A DNA stretch of 62,651 nucleotides from Bog-950 sp964423405 (GCA_964423405.1 CAYREY010000020.1:1-62651); one strand, 5' to 3'. Positions 8,506 through 18,706 are shown, numbered from the stretch's first letter. A program made the numbers and translations. The notes: generated from the letters alone by a model not told the origin.

Positions 8506-9321
8506 ATGAAAATTGAACCATCTCCCGAAATTGATTTTTCAAGGCTGCCGTCGCGTAAGGTAATTTATAAGTTTACCGACGAGATTATCGACCTGTTGTT
8601 TCCCATCGAATCTACCTTTACCTACCACTACGAGGTGGCCGAAGAGAAACAGGAGCGCCTGCAGCGTACCCTTACCGAAATTCTGTTACCCCTTACCGGC
8701 AGGTATGGCCTGGAGGTCCCGGTAATTGTTGAACGTTTTTTTAGCACCTTGCCGGCTATATATACCAGGCTGATAGCCGATGCTGCTTTTTTTCTGAAAT
8801 CGGACCCGGCAGCCGAGAGTGTAGAAGAAGTGATAATTGCCTACCCCGGCTTTTATGCCATAACCGTTTACAGGCTGGCACACGAGCTTGCCAAACTGAA
8901 TGTGCCCATAGTGCCACGGGTAATTACCGAGTATGCGCACAATAAAACAGGTATAGATATACACCCCGGTGCTACTATAGGCAGCCCGTTTTTTATAGAC
9001 CACGGTACCGGCGTTGTAATAGGGCAAACTACGGTTATAGGTAACAATGTACGTATTTACCAGGGGGTAACCCTGGGGGCACTGGCCGTAAGACGAGAGT
9101 CGACAGGCGCTAAGCGCCACCCCACTATAGAGGATGATGTGATTATTTATGCCGGCAGTTGTATACTGGGCGGCGATACCATTGTGGGCCGCAACAGCGT
9201 AATTGGGGGCAACGTGTGGCTGGTATCCAGCGTGCCGCCTTTATCAATGGTGTATCACAAAAGCGATGTGGTAATACGCGATAAAAGCGAAATGAACCAC
9301 GTGGTAGATTTTGTTATTTAA
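8506..9321 (+). CDS. cysE: Serine O-acetyltransferase
   Basis: Transfers acetyl from acetyl-CoA to L-serine to make O-acetylserine, the first step of cysteine synthesis. The 271-residue protein has a helical N-terminal domain and a C-terminal left-handed beta-helix of hexapeptide repeats: HPGATIGSPFFIDHGTGVVIGQTTVIG and VRIYQGVTLGA (about residues 150-200). The catalytic His is in DHGTG. The end lacks the long flexible tail of E. coli CysE. It is the first structural gene after the poly-Cys leader and is followed after 72 bases by cysK, the next step of the pathway. Confidence 0.95.
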   Translation: MKIEPSPEIDFSRLPSRKVIYKFTDEIIDLLFPIESTFTYHYEVAEEKQERLQRTLTEILLPLTGRYGLEVPVIVERFFSTLPAIYTRLIADAAFFLKSDPAAESVEEVIIAYPGFYAITVYRLAHELAKLNVPIVPRVITEYAHNKTGIDIHPGATIGSPFFIDHGTGVVIGQTTVIGNNVRIYQGVTLGALAVRRESTGAKRHPTIEDDVIIYAGSCILGGDTIVGRNSVIGGNVWLVSSVPPLSMVYHKSDVVIRDKSEMNHVVDFVI

Positions 9322-9393
9322 TTAATGTTTAAACCAATTTTATAATCGCGCAGCTTGTTAATATTGGCCTGCGTATTAAAACAAACCATAAAA

Positions 9394-10308
9394 ATGAAAG
9401 CGAACAACATTCTTGAAACTATTGGAAACACCCCACACCTCCGCATTAATAAGCTATTTGGCAACCACGAAGTTTGGGTAAAACTAGAGCGCCAGAACCC
9501 CGGCGGCAGCATAAAGGACCGCATAGCTTTAGCTATGATAGAAGATGCAGAGCAAAAAGGCCTGCTTAAACCCGGCAGCGTAATTATTGAACCTACATCG
9601 GGCAACACCGGTATTGGCCTGGCTATAGTTGCCGCTGTAAAAGGCTACCCGCTAATACTGGTAATGCCCGAAAGCATGAGCGTGGAAAGAAGGAGGTTGA
9701 TGAAGGCATACGGTGCTAAGTTTGAGTTAACCCCACGTGAGAAGGGGATGAAAGGTGCTATTGAAAAAGCAAAAGAACTGGCCGATGCCACTCCGGGCGC
9801 CTGGATTCCTTCGCAGTTTGATAACCCGGCTAATATTGATGTACACGTGCGCACTACTGCCGAAGAAATAGCTGCCGATTTTCCCGATGGTATAGATTAC
9901 CTGATAACAGGCGTGGGCACCGGTGGCCACATTACCGGTGTAGCTAAAGTACTTAAGGCTAAATTTCCGCAACTGAAAGTATTTGCAGTAGAGCCTGCGG
10001 CATCGCCGGTAATAAGCGGCGGGCAGCCCTCGCCACACCCTATACAGGGTATAGGGGCCGGCTTTATACCCGGTAACCTGGATACCAGCCTGCTGGATGG
10101 GGTAATACAGATTACCAAAGAAGAGGCTTTTGACTATGCTATACGCGCAGCTAAAGAAGAAGCCTTGTTTGGTGGTGTATCATCTGGCGCTACACTGGCA
10201 GCCATTGCCAAAAAGCTGGCCGAGGTACCACAGGGCAAACGGGTGCTTGGCTTTAACTACGATACCGGCGAACGCTACCTTTCTATAGAGGGCCTGTTTG
10301 AGCTTTAA
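9394..10308 (+). CDS. cysK: Cysteine synthase (O-acetylserine sulfhydrylase)
   Basis: Uses PLP to turn O-acetylserine and sulfide into cysteine. The ATG at 9394 gives the canonical start KANNILETIGNTPHLRI; the frame is open from 9355 but the extra 13 residues are unlike the family. Visible motifs are the PLP lysine in NPGGSIKDR (Lys41), the substrate loop PTSGNTGIGLA, the phosphate-binding GVGTGGHITG and a C-terminal GVSSGA. The length is 304 residues, typical of CysK/CysM. It forms an operon with cysE under the leader attenuator. Confidence 0.95.
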   Translation: MKANNILETIGNTPHLRINKLFGNHEVWVKLERQNPGGSIKDRIALAMIEDAEQKGLLKPGSVIIEPTSGNTGIGLAIVAAVKGYPLILVMPESMSVERRRLMKAYGAKFELTPREKGMKGAIEKAKELADATPGAWIPSQFDNPANIDVHVRTTAEEIAADFPDGIDYLITGVGTGGHITGVAKVLKAKFPQLKVFAVEPAASPVISGGQPSPHPIQGIGAGFIPGNLDTSLLDGVIQITKEEAFDYAIRAAKEEALFGGVSSGATLAAIAKKLAEVPQGKRVLGFNYDTGERYLSIEGLFEL

Positions 10309-10326
10309 ACATTTATTAAGCAAGTG

Positions 10327-10356
10327 CGCCAGTCTTTAAGGCTGGCGTTCTTGTTT
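10327..10356 (+). terminator. Likely terminator after cysK
   Basis: CGCCAG (10327-10332) and CTGGCG (10342-10347) pair, with CTT/AAG extending the stem, followed by the T-rich TTCTTGTTTAG. The T tract is imperfect. Confidence 0.6.
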
Positions 10357-10426
10357 AGTAGCACCTGCAATTAATTTTCTTGTAATCTGCTTTCCATTTT
10401 TTACATTCGGCTGGCTTATTTACCCC

Positions 10427-11388
10427 ATGAAATTTAAAATTTACCTGCCTATAAGGCACTTTATTAAAATCTACGTATCGCTTGCCTTTTTCTTTATTAT
10501 ACTGGTAATAGGCACGCTGGGTTTTATGGTAATAGAGGGCTATACTTTTGTAGAGGCTTTTTACATGACGGTAATTACCCTGGCCACTGTAGGTTTTACC
10601 GAGGTGCACCCTTTAAGTAATGCCGGCCGCATATTTACCAGCATACTTATACTGGCCAACATAGGTACGTTCACTTATTTCCTTACTCAGCTATCTAATT
10701 ATTTTCTGGATGGGGAGTTTACAAGAGCTTATAAACTATTTAATATGAAAAATGCAATCAGCGAACTGGATGGCCACATTATACTTTGTGGCTTTGGGCG
10801 CAATGGTGTAGAGGCCGGCCGTATATTGAGCAATAACGGCAAAAGCTTTGTGGTAGTAGAAAAGGTAGAAACCAATAAAGATAACCTGCCTTTTAAGGTG
10901 CCTTATATACTGGAAGCCGATGCCACACACGATGAAACACTGCTGGAGGCTGGTATAATGAAAGCATCTGCACTTATTACAACGTTACCCGAAGATGCCG
11001 ACAATTTATATGTAGTACTTACCGCCCGTGAGTTGAACCCGCATATAAAAATCATCAGCCGGGCCTCTAACGATTCATCGGTGCGTAAACTTAAAACAGC
11101 CGGCGCCAGCAACGTAATAATGCCCGATAAAATTGGTGGCGCACATATGGCTACGCTGGTTATGAGCCCCGATATACGCGAGTTTGTAGATATAATGGCC
11201 ACACAAAACAGCGACCACTTTAATATTGCCGAAGTAGTATGCGCCAAAGATGTTTCGCTGCAGGAACTGGACTGCTGGCGCAATACCGGGGCCACTGTAC
11301 TGGGGCTTAAGGTAGGTGATAGCGATTATACACTAAACCCTATACCGCAAACGGTAATAAAACCCGGTAACCGGTTAATAGTGATGGG
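10427..11388 (+). CDS. Potassium channel with TrkA/RCK domain, 3' end lost in an assembly gap
   Basis: Two membrane helices (about residues 15-36 and 64-85) flank a pore with the filter-like TVGFTE (54-59). A cytoplasmic RCK/TrkA-N Rossmann domain follows (IILCGFGRNGVEAGRIL from about 116, with acidic VVVEK) and then the beginning of a TrkA-C domain. The layout is that of MthK/Kch-type ligand-gated K+ channels. The filter is TVGFTE instead of the common TVGYGD. The frame runs into 100 N at 11389 after 320 codons, so the C terminus is missing; an apparent stop just after the N run is meaningless. Confidence 0.88.
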
Positions 11389-11488
11389 NNNNNNNNNNNN
11401 NNNNNNNNNNNNNNNNNNNNNNNNNNNNNNNNNNNNNNNNNNNNNNNNNNNNNNNNNNNNNNNNNNNNNNNNNNNNNNNNNNNNNNNN
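11389..11488. other. Assembly gap of 100 N (true gap)
   Basis: Exactly 100 N between the K+ channel gene and the end of the C25 protease gene. Unlike the two other N runs in the window, its flanks share no repeated sequence, so real sequence of unknown length is missing here, including the end of the channel gene. Confidence 0.95.
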
Positions 11489-11504
11489 TAGCTGCCTTTT
11501 TTGT

Positions 11505-14500
11505 TTATCGTATCAGGGCCATTTTGCCAAACCCTTTCTTAAAGTATTTATCGTAGCTCATGCTCTTCAGCTCAAGGTCTTTATCATCCAGCTTGGTTAC
11601 TACGTGGTAGAAGTAGATGCCGTTTGCCAGCGGGTCGCCGTATTGGTCGCGGCCATCCCAGGCGTATTCGGTCATGTTACGGCCTATATGTATAGGGCCC
11701 AGCTCATCTCTGAAAATTTCTTTTACCACAGTGCCTTTAATGTTCAAAATCTGAATTTTGAAAACATCGGGCACTTCGCTACCGGTTAGGGTAAATACAA
11801 ACCGGGTAGAGGTAGTGAACGGGTTAGGGTAGTTAAGTACATTGGTTACGGTGGCTTTGGTTACTACCTCGAACGATATTTTGTAATCGAAGAATGTGGC
11901 CGGTGTACCTTCAAATCGGGCATCGGTAGTGGCGCTGTTATTGCCACTGCGGTCGCGGTCCTTAATCAATAGTTCGTATGTGCCATCCATGGTAAACACC
12001 GGTTTAAGTTCTACCTGCGCCTTATTGCTAACGCCCAGGTTGGCAGGGTCGGCCGGATAGAATTTAAGTATGGTATTATCATAATCCAGTTTACGCGGTT
12101 GTTGTTCGCCGGGGTATTTAATGTACACATCAATCAGCTCCTCATTATCCAGCGCCAGATATTTATTCTCGTCTTTTAGCGTAATTAAAATATTAGGCTT
12201 GGCCGATACTATATCGCCGTTAAGTATGTGTTGGTTATCAAACGTTACATCCAGTAGCGGGTTAATCTTATCGCCGGTTACATTAAAGTTAAGTTCGGCA
12301 ATGTTATTAAAGTGGTATTGTTCTATCTGGTCGTTATCCGGGTTAGCCTCTATAATCACCCGGTTTAGTCCCAGAAAATTATTGGTATTTACCGGATAAT
12401 CGAGCACCAGCATCATGGTTTGTAGCCCCGGTAGTGGCTGGTAGCGCACATACTGGGTTACGTTATTCAGGTTGGCATCGCGTAGCACATACTTGGTCAG
12501 CATGCTGTCCATAGGCACTTCGGTTACGTTCTCCAACGGTATCTCTAAGTGAAAATTTGCACCCTGCACTACATTTGGTGTATAGTTAAGCTGTGCTACT
12601 GCTGCCGGATTTATAGCAGCCTCGGGTGGTTTTTTGTAAAGCACACGCCAGTAGTACAATTGGGTAGGTGTCCGTAGCGAATCATCTTTAGTACTCAGGC
12701 GCAGGCGCAGGTATGGGTATACTGCGGCATCTATAGTACCAATACCACCATTACTGGTTAAAAAGTTATCGCCGGTACCGGTGCGGTACAGCACGGTTTC
12801 TACACCGGTGGTGCTTACGCCTATAATATCCAGCGAGTCTTTATCGGTGCCGGCACCAATGGCCCCTTCGCGGGTTTGCCAGCGCCAGTGCACGCTTTTC
12901 CACTCTACAGCCGGGCCTATTTTGGGCGATATAAAGCTACCCTGGTTCCAATCGCTGCTAAAGTTAATATCTACATCCAGTGCAGTGCCGTAGCCGTTCT
13001 GGCTGGCAACAAACGGGTTGCTTTGGTTGCCCTTTTGTACAAAGTACACAAACGGGCCATTGATAGTACCGCTGGTAAAAGGCTGCGAAGCAAAGCCTAT
13101 AGAGCCAAGCGCCTGTATAAGCGTATTATCCCAACTGGTGTATGGTACCTGGTTTACAGAGTATACCAGAATATAGTGGCCGGCAGGTATGGCATTTATA
13201 AAGTCTGCTATTACCTGTGTCCAGTCAACACCCAATAGTGGGTGGGTACCGGTGGTTAAAAAGTCGAAGCCGTATTGGTTGTTGCTGTGTTTAGAACAAT
13301 GTACGTTACCGTAGTCATCACCAAAATCATCGCCGTTAAAGTTACGGCTAAACCAAGGTGCGCCCGATTCGGAGTTGATAACGGCAAACGTTAAGCCACG
13401 CGTGTATCCGTTGCCCTGATCGTTAGGCCCATCGCAACGGCCCATGCGGTAGCGGTATTGGTTGTAGTTGTTGTAGTCCCAACCCAGGTTAGAGAAATCT
13501 ACCGGCCCACCCTGAAAAGTAACCAGGCCGGTGTTCACATGTAAGGTATTGGTAGTAGGCGGGTATCTGAAAACACGGTCGGTGCCGTAGTTTATATTCT
13601 GGTAATCGTCCTTAATGTATTGATAATAGTGCGATTGGTTCCAGCCCGGGTCTTCGCCCTGTATATGTACAAACGAGCTGGTATGCCAGGTGGCACCGGC
13701 AGTATCTTTACGTACGCGCCAGTAGTACACCGTGCTATCGGTTACGTAATAAGTGCTGTCGGTTTTCCAGCGCACCACTCCACCTACCTGTGTTACAACC
13801 GTCTCTCTTAATTTCGCACTGTTAAACTGCTCGGTAGTATCTATCTGAAAACGGTAGCCACGCAACGTTGCAAACGGATTAATGGTAGATGCCTTCAGTG
13901 TAACACCTTTTTCGGGTACAATGGCAAATTCGTATGGGTAAATAGGAATTACATCATCATTTTGAATGTAGGTGGTAAAGGGTGTGCTTAGGCCGTTGTT
14001 ACATTCGCCCATTTCTTCCACAGCAAACCCTGCATCTACATACGGTTCAAACAGGTTTTGTCCGTAGCCAAGAGTAGAAACACTAACCGGTATGGTAAAT
14101 GCTACAGTATCCTTGTAATATGGAGATGCAACATCTTTGCTGTAATAGTAATATACCGGGTTGTTGTTGGCATCAAACACCGTGCGTTTAAGTGTCACCT
14201 GTATGTTGGCAGGGCGCATTGTATCTACTGCGGCATCTATAGTTTGTACAAACGAGCGGCCCAGGTTAGTAATTACAACATTTACATCAAACGAATCGGT
14301 ACCTGGTGTAATTTCCTGTGGTGTGGTATAAACCGACGCCGCATCTATGGCGAAGTCGGTTTTAGGGTACTGGTTAGGTTTAATACCCGGGTCGCCGTGC
14401 AGGGTCATTTCGTATGCTACTTCTTTATCATAGTCATTTACGTTGTTAAACTGCATCAGGTCGGTGATGGTTTTACGTACCGAAACACCTAGTGGTTGGT

Positions 14501-16757
14501 TGTAGGTATTTATGCTTACGTTTTTGTACAAACGCGATGAGAAGTTATTCAACGCACCCGGTACCGATAGATTTGAGGTGGCCATGAAGGCTATCGCCCC
14601 TCTATCGGGGCCCAGTACAAAACGTTCGCTGTAGCCAGCAGGCGCATCATGTATAAAGCCGGCAAAACAACCATTAGAAAGTATAATGGGATACTTACCC
14701 TGGTTAGTGTAGTTTTCTGGTTCATCTATACTAAAATCGAATGCCCCTGTTGCCGAGTGGCCAAAAAAAGTAATCCATGAAGCCCCGGTATTTATCTTTT
14801 CTTTAATAACCTGCGATAAGCTTACGTCAATGGGATTATTACTGGTTTTAGAGAAAGAGGTAACTGTAGCCCCCCATACCGAATCGCTGGCTATACGCGC
14901 ATAGTCGCCGGTATATGCCCTGAACAAAAACTGTTCGGATGAAGTAGTGCCCCCGCTAAAGTGAAGCACATTTTTTTGCCATAGTTTAGGCGGTATGGCC
15001 TGGTTACAATCATAAGGGTTTTGTTGCTCTTCATATTCTTTTACTTTATTAAGGTAGTTGCGCACATCCTGCACATTTTGTGCTGCCAGCCTGCCTATAG
15101 CTACGCACAACGTATCACTCGTGCGCGATGCTGCCAGCAGGTTATCTGAACCGGGGTAGCCAAAGGTAGGTACCAGGCACTGATTGTAGGCAGCGGTTGC
15201 CGTAGCATTGTACTGTGTATCGCGAAATGCGATAGCCTCGCGTGCTTTACCAATAAGAAATACATATTTGGTTTTATTGGCAATGTCGTTGCTCTTAGCC
15301 ATGTAGTTAATAAAGTTGCGTATACCCAGCGGCGATTTAGGTATGCCATATCCAAACTGGTCATATAACAGTTCAACATCTACTATGCGGGCGCGGTTGT
15401 ATTTGCCCGAGGAAGGGTTATCTACATTGTCGCGGTATTTGCGGTATTCTTCTACCCAGTAGTTCCCGTTCCCATCGTCGGCAAGTAACGACTTATTGGT
15501 AATAATGTAATATTCTCCCTGATTATTGAAGTCGGTAAAATCTGTAAAATTTACAAGCCTGGCATGGCCTGGAAATATGGTGCGTATGGTGCCAGATACA
15601 TCAGCACGTATTGCTATTCTGCGCTTTACGGCCGATGGTTCCAGATTAAACTTAATAGGGAACGTACCCGGCGGTTGAACAGAACGATATATTTTTCCGT
15701 TATCAATATCGTAAAGTAGTGGTTGGGTGCCTAAGTCGTCAAAGTTGTTTATTTCTATATACTGATTGGATGCTGACGCCTCGAGTTCAAATTGCCCAAC
15801 AAACAGGTTTTGGAAGTCGAATAGCCTTGAATATTCAATAGACATGAGGCCAAGAGCGTTTTTGCGCGAACTATTGCCTGGACCTACGTCGGTTATGCGC
15901 ACGGTGTTTGGGCCGTTTAACAATACAGATGCTGGTATGGGGATCTCAATAGAGTTTAACTTAAACCCAAAAAAATTCTGAGTGCCAGATGTCGGGTATA
16001 TCTGCGTATTGTTTAACGTTACAATTACATTATGTTGTTCATTTGAATTGTTAGCATACCTGAGTCTTAGTTTTGCTTCGGGGCCCTGTCCATATACGTA
16101 AGGCAGGTTAACTGCCTGAGTTGGGTTTTGGTAGTTTTTATCTACATAGCCTTCACCAACATCGTATATAGATTTATAGGTTTCGGTTTGGCCTACTGAA
16201 TAATACTGCCCTGCAAAATACTCCCGATTTGTGCTAAGTACGTAATCAGGCGACACTGTTTTTCTCCAATATTCTTGTTTAGGGGGCAGATTACCGCTCA
16301 GGTTATTCGTAGTAAATACAAATCTCTTGTTATTTGGCAGATTGTTGGTGGTTAGATAAAACACAGCTAAATTGCTGAAAAGGCTTATCTCAGGGTTTAT
16401 CTGGTCGTCTGCGCCTTTATATAGCAGTGAGTCTATATACCCTTTGTTTTCCATTCCCCAAAATTCAATGTAATCACCTGCTCCCCAAAACTGATCGCTT
16501 GACGAAATGAATATGGGTGTCTGCTCGCCATGGTGGTACATGGCCAGTGTATTGATATTTACACCGGTAGGTATTGCTGAACCTAACCCCGCCAATTGCA
16601 GGTCGGCGTAACTAACCCTGTAGATAGCATCGGATATTGTATACAGTCTGATGTAAGGCTTGCTGGGGTCTATCCACTCGTTGCCATAGGTGGTTTGTGC
16701 AAAACCACTAATCCAGGCTGTAACTATAAGCGTCAGGAGGAGTAAAACTTTTTTCAT
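11505..16757 (-). CDS. Very large C25-family (gingipain/PorU-like) cysteine peptidase
   Basis: A 1750-residue exported protein (signal peptide KKVLLLLTLIVTAWISGFAQ). A C25 catalytic domain lies near 490-770. The dyad is visible as His667 in TFFGHSATG and Cys697 in ILSNGCFAG, with a 30-residue spacing close to that of gingipains. The long middle part looks like repeated beta-sandwich domains. The end (from about 1640) is a FlgD/CTD-like Ig domain beginning NYPNPFTTSTRF, with ANGIYFYHV. The family covers secreted T9SS proteases and the T9SS sortase PorU. This protein is far longer than PorU of Porphyromonas gingivalis (about 1160), so whether it is the sortase or a secreted paralogue is open. 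It is 50 bases after a PorV/PorQ-family gene. Confidence 0.85.
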   Translation of the reverse strand: MKKVLLLLTLIVTAWISGFAQTTYGNEWIDPSKPYIRLYTISDAIYRVSYADLQLAGLGSAIPTGVNINTLAMYHHGEQTPIFISSSDQFWGAGDYIEFWGMENKGYIDSLLYKGADDQINPEISLFSNLAVFYLTTNNLPNNKRFVFTTNNLSGNLPPKQEYWRKTVSPDYVLSTNREYFAGQYYSVGQTETYKSIYDVGEGYVDKNYQNPTQAVNLPYVYGQGPEAKLRLRYANNSNEQHNVIVTLNNTQIYPTSGTQNFFGFKLNSIEIPIPASVLLNGPNTVRITDVGPGNSSRKNALGLMSIEYSRLFDFQNLFVGQFELEASASNQYIEINNFDDLGTQPLLYDIDNGKIYRSVQPPGTFPIKFNLEPSAVKRRIAIRADVSGTIRTIFPGHARLVNFTDFTDFNNQGEYYIITNKSLLADDGNGNYWVEEYRKYRDNVDNPSSGKYNRARIVDVELLYDQFGYGIPKSPLGIRNFINYMAKSNDIANKTKYVFLIGKAREAIAFRDTQYNATATAAYNQCLVPTFGYPGSDNLLAASRTSDTLCVAIGRLAAQNVQDVRNYLNKVKEYEEQQNPYDCNQAIPPKLWQKNVLHFSGGTTSSEQFLFRAYTGDYARIASDSVWGATVTSFSKTSNNPIDVSLSQVIKEKINTGASWITFFGHSATGAFDFSIDEPENYTNQGKYPIILSNGCFAGFIHDAPAGYSERFVLGPDRGAIAFMATSNLSVPGALNNFSSRLYKNVSINTYNQPLGVSVRKTITDLMQFNNVNDYDKEVAYEMTLHGDPGIKPNQYPKTDFAIDAASVYTTPQEITPGTDSFDVNVVITNLGRSFVQTIDAAVDTMRPANIQVTLKRTVFDANNNPVYYYYSKDVASPYYKDTVAFTIPVSVSTLGYGQNLFEPYVDAGFAVEEMGECNNGLSTPFTTYIQNDDVIPIYPYEFAIVPEKGVTLKASTINPFATLRGYRFQIDTTEQFNSAKLRETVVTQVGGVVRWKTDSTYYVTDSTVYYWRVRKDTAGATWHTSSFVHIQGEDPGWNQSHYYQYIKDDYQNINYGTDRVFRYPPTTNTLHVNTGLVTFQGGPVDFSNLGWDYNNYNQYRYRMGRCDGPNDQGNGYTRGLTFAVINSESGAPWFSRNFNGDDFGDDYGNVHCSKHSNNQYGFDFLTTGTHPLLGVDWTQVIADFINAIPAGHYILVYSVNQVPYTSWDNTLIQALGSIGFASQPFTSGTINGPFVYFVQKGNQSNPFVASQNGYGTALDVDINFSSDWNQGSFISPKIGPAVEWKSVHWRWQTREGAIGAGTDKDSLDIIGVSTTGVETVLYRTGTGDNFLTSNGGIGTIDAAVYPYLRLRLSTKDDSLRTPTQLYYWRVLYKKPPEAAINPAAVAQLNYTPNVVQGANFHLEIPLENVTEVPMDSMLTKYVLRDANLNNVTQYVRYQPLPGLQTMMLVLDYPVNTNNFLGLNRVIIEANPDNDQIEQYHFNNIAELNFNVTGDKINPLLDVTFDNQHILNGDIVSAKPNILITLKDENKYLALDNEELIDVYIKYPGEQQPRKLDYDNTILKFYPADPANLGVSNKAQVELKPVFTMDGTYELLIKDRDRSGNNSATTDARFEGTPATFFDYKISFEVVTKATVTNVLNYPNPFTTSTRFVFTLTGSEVPDVFKIQILNIKGTVVKEIFRDELGPIHIGRNMTEYAWDGRDQYGDPLANGIYFYHVVTKLDDKDLELKSMSYDKYFKKGFGKMALIR

Positions 16758-16807
16758 GCACAGTATTTTGGTTCAAAATGATGCTGTAATGCACCGGTTT
16801 TTTCTCT

Positions 16808-17923
16808 CTAGTCTTTTTGTTTCTTGTTTATATCCAGCCGCAGCGATATAACGTGCGAATACAAACCAGCGCCGCCATCTTTATCTTTAATGGTGGTTAG
16901 GTTGGTAAGCGCATAGTCTATAGAAATAATTTTGATGTGCACCCCTGCACCAATGTTAGGTGATACAGTAAAACGTTTTTTGCCCAGTTCATCGGTAGAG
17001 CGTTGCAGGTTGCCTACACCGGTACGGATAGAAACGTCTATATCCTTGGCGGGCACATATTTTAATTCAAGCCCGGCAGTAATATCAATACTGATGGGTT
17101 TGGCGGCAATCAGTACGTTGCGTTTGCCATCGGTAGTAAAGGCAAAGTTTACTTCCGGGGTAATGAAAAACTTGTTTTTAATGTTGGCATCGTACGCTAC
17201 CCCCAGTGTAATGGTAGGTGTGGTAAGTTCTATGCTGTTTTTAGGCAGTTCGTTACCTCCGGGGCCGGTAAGTGCGGCTTCCTGTTCCGGGGTAAAGTTT
17301 ATGTTCCAGGCGCTAAAGGTGCTGGTAATATCGCGGGCCATCAGGCCAAAGCGCCATTGTTTAAGGCGGTATTGCAGGCCCAGGTCTATACCAAACCCAT
17401 AGGCTTTGGCAAACTTACCTACGTGGCGGTAAATTACTTTGGCACTACCACCTATGCTTAATCCTTTCACCGGTAGTATTTGTGCATAGTGAAACATAAA
17501 AGCATAATCGGCCGCGCTAAACGAAGTTATTTTGCTGTAATCGAGGCTGCCATCGGGCTGTACCAGAAACAGGGTGTTGGGTATATCATCTACCCCGAAA
17601 CGGAAAAAGGAGAAGCCTATCACACTCTTCTGCGCTTTAACCGGTACCGCCAGCGATACGTAATCGTATTTGGCTATACCCGCAAAATACTCGGAGTGCA
17701 TAATGCCTATCTGAAAAGTATTGGGTATGTGTACCAGCCCCGATGGGTTGTAATAGTTAGAATAGGCATCGCCGGTGGTTGCAACCTGGGCATTGCTCAT
17801 GCCCAGCCCACGTGCGCCTACACCTATGTTCAAAAACTCGTTGCTGTACTTGCGCACCACCTGCCCAAATACCGTACTGCAGCTTAGTAAAACCACAAAA
17901 AATAGTACGTTCTTTTTCATCAT
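16808..17923 (-). CDS. PorV/PorQ-family outer-membrane beta-barrel protein
   Basis: A 371-residue exported protein (signal MMKKNVLFFVVLLSCSTVFGQ). It has the family opening NIGVGARGLGMSNAQVATTGDAYSNYYNPSGL, followed by alternating amphipathic beta strands of a FadL-like barrel. PorV and PorQ hold T9SS cargo and the sortase at the outer membrane. The pairing with the C25 protease gene just downstream suggests a cargo or sortase-shuttle role for this specific protein. It is the middle gene of a three-gene minus-strand operon, 5 bases after the AcpH-like gene. Confidence 0.82.
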   Translation of the reverse strand: MMKKNVLFFVVLLSCSTVFGQVVRKYSNEFLNIGVGARGLGMSNAQVATTGDAYSNYYNPSGLVHIPNTFQIGIMHSEYFAGIAKYDYVSLAVPVKAQKSVIGFSFFRFGVDDIPNTLFLVQPDGSLDYSKITSFSAADYAFMFHYAQILPVKGLSIGGSAKVIYRHVGKFAKAYGFGIDLGLQYRLKQWRFGLMARDITSTFSAWNINFTPEQEAALTGPGGNELPKNSIELTTPTITLGVAYDANIKNKFFITPEVNFAFTTDGKRNVLIAAKPISIDITAGLELKYVPAKDIDVSIRTGVGNLQRSTDELGKKRFTVSPNIGAGVHIKIISIDYALTNLTTIKDKDGGAGLYSHVISLRLDINKKQKD

Positions 17924-17928
17924 AAATT

Positions 17929-18582
17929 TTAATTCAGAATTTCCTGCCAGCTATAACGCAATCTATGGTCTATATTGTGTAACCCATCCAGCAATTGCTG
18001 CTTTTCGGCAGCAGTAAACGCTGTTTTGGTTACCAAACCATAAACTTTATCTAACCCGGTTACTATATTCCTCAGTTCCTCAAACAGCAGCAGGAAACGC
18101 CGTTGCTTGTAAAACCGAAAATTAAGTAAAAAAGTTCTCATTTCACCCTCCAATAGCAACAGGCTAAAGTATTTCTGTATAGTATCCTCGTCTGCCTTGT
18201 CGAGTAAGGCATAATAGGTACTGCAAATACCTTTGTCGTTTAACATTATCTGCCTGTCTATCAGCATCTCAACTGCCAGGTGGGCAATAACAGATATCCT
18301 GATCCGCTGCCGGTCCAAACCTGCATCTGTAAAGGATTGTATAGCATTTGTAACCTCCCTCAAAAACAACGGCGAATTATGAAATCTCTTATCGGCTCCA
18401 AAGTGTTGAACGATTCCCGAATGAATCTGTTTCAAATCGGGATTTGTGAAAGGTACGTGTTTTACAATGTTTTTGTTGTAAACGCGCGTAAACCGGGGCC
18501 ACAGGTCGGGTATACAAAGGCCGGTTATAAACAACGGGTGGTTGTTGGGTAATTCTGTATAGTAGTGGGCCAGAAAATGCAT
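17929..18582 (-). CDS. AcpH-like (acyl carrier protein phosphodiesterase family) protein
   Basis: A 217-residue protein with no signal peptide. Features recalling the AcpH/DUF479 family are the start MHFLAH, then GLCIPDL, IHSGIVQHFGADKRFHNS (a metal-binding-like His/Asp cluster near residues 54-71) and HLAVEMLID near 107. AcpH removes the phosphopantetheine arm from acyl carrier protein. The similarity is only partial, so the assignment is tentative and the protein could have another activity. It is the first gene of the operon with the PorV/PorQ-like and C25 genes, an association with no obvious functional explanation. Confidence 0.5.
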   Translation of the reverse strand: MHFLAHYYTELPNNHPLFITGLCIPDLWPRFTRVYNKNIVKHVPFTNPDLKQIHSGIVQHFGADKRFHNSPLFLREVTNAIQSFTDAGLDRQRIRISVIAHLAVEMLIDRQIMLNDKGICSTYYALLDKADEDTIQKYFSLLLLEGEMRTFLLNFRFYKQRRFLLLFEELRNIVTGLDKVYGLVTKTAFTAAEKQQLLDGLHNIDHRLRYSWQEILN

Positions 18583-18642
18583 GTGCTAATCGCGTTTTTA
18601 CTTTATTGCCTAATAAAACTACTACACAAGTAACTGTAATAA

Positions 18643-18672
18643 TTGTATTTAAGGGCAGAATCAGTAGGTTTG
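18643..18672 (+). promoter_or_regulatory. Promoter of tyrS
   Basis: TTG (18643-18645), exactly 19 bases, TAGGTTTG (18665-18672). This fits the Bacteroidota promoter form and predicts a start of transcription near 18678, about 28 bases before the tyrS ATG. Confidence 0.7.
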
Positions 18673-18706
18673 TGCAAATTAGTAATTAAACAGCAAGAAC
18701 AAGTAA

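Noticed and set aside
11389..11491. Apparent stop of the K+ channel gene just after the N run
   Set aside because: The frame through N is unknown; the real C terminus is missing.
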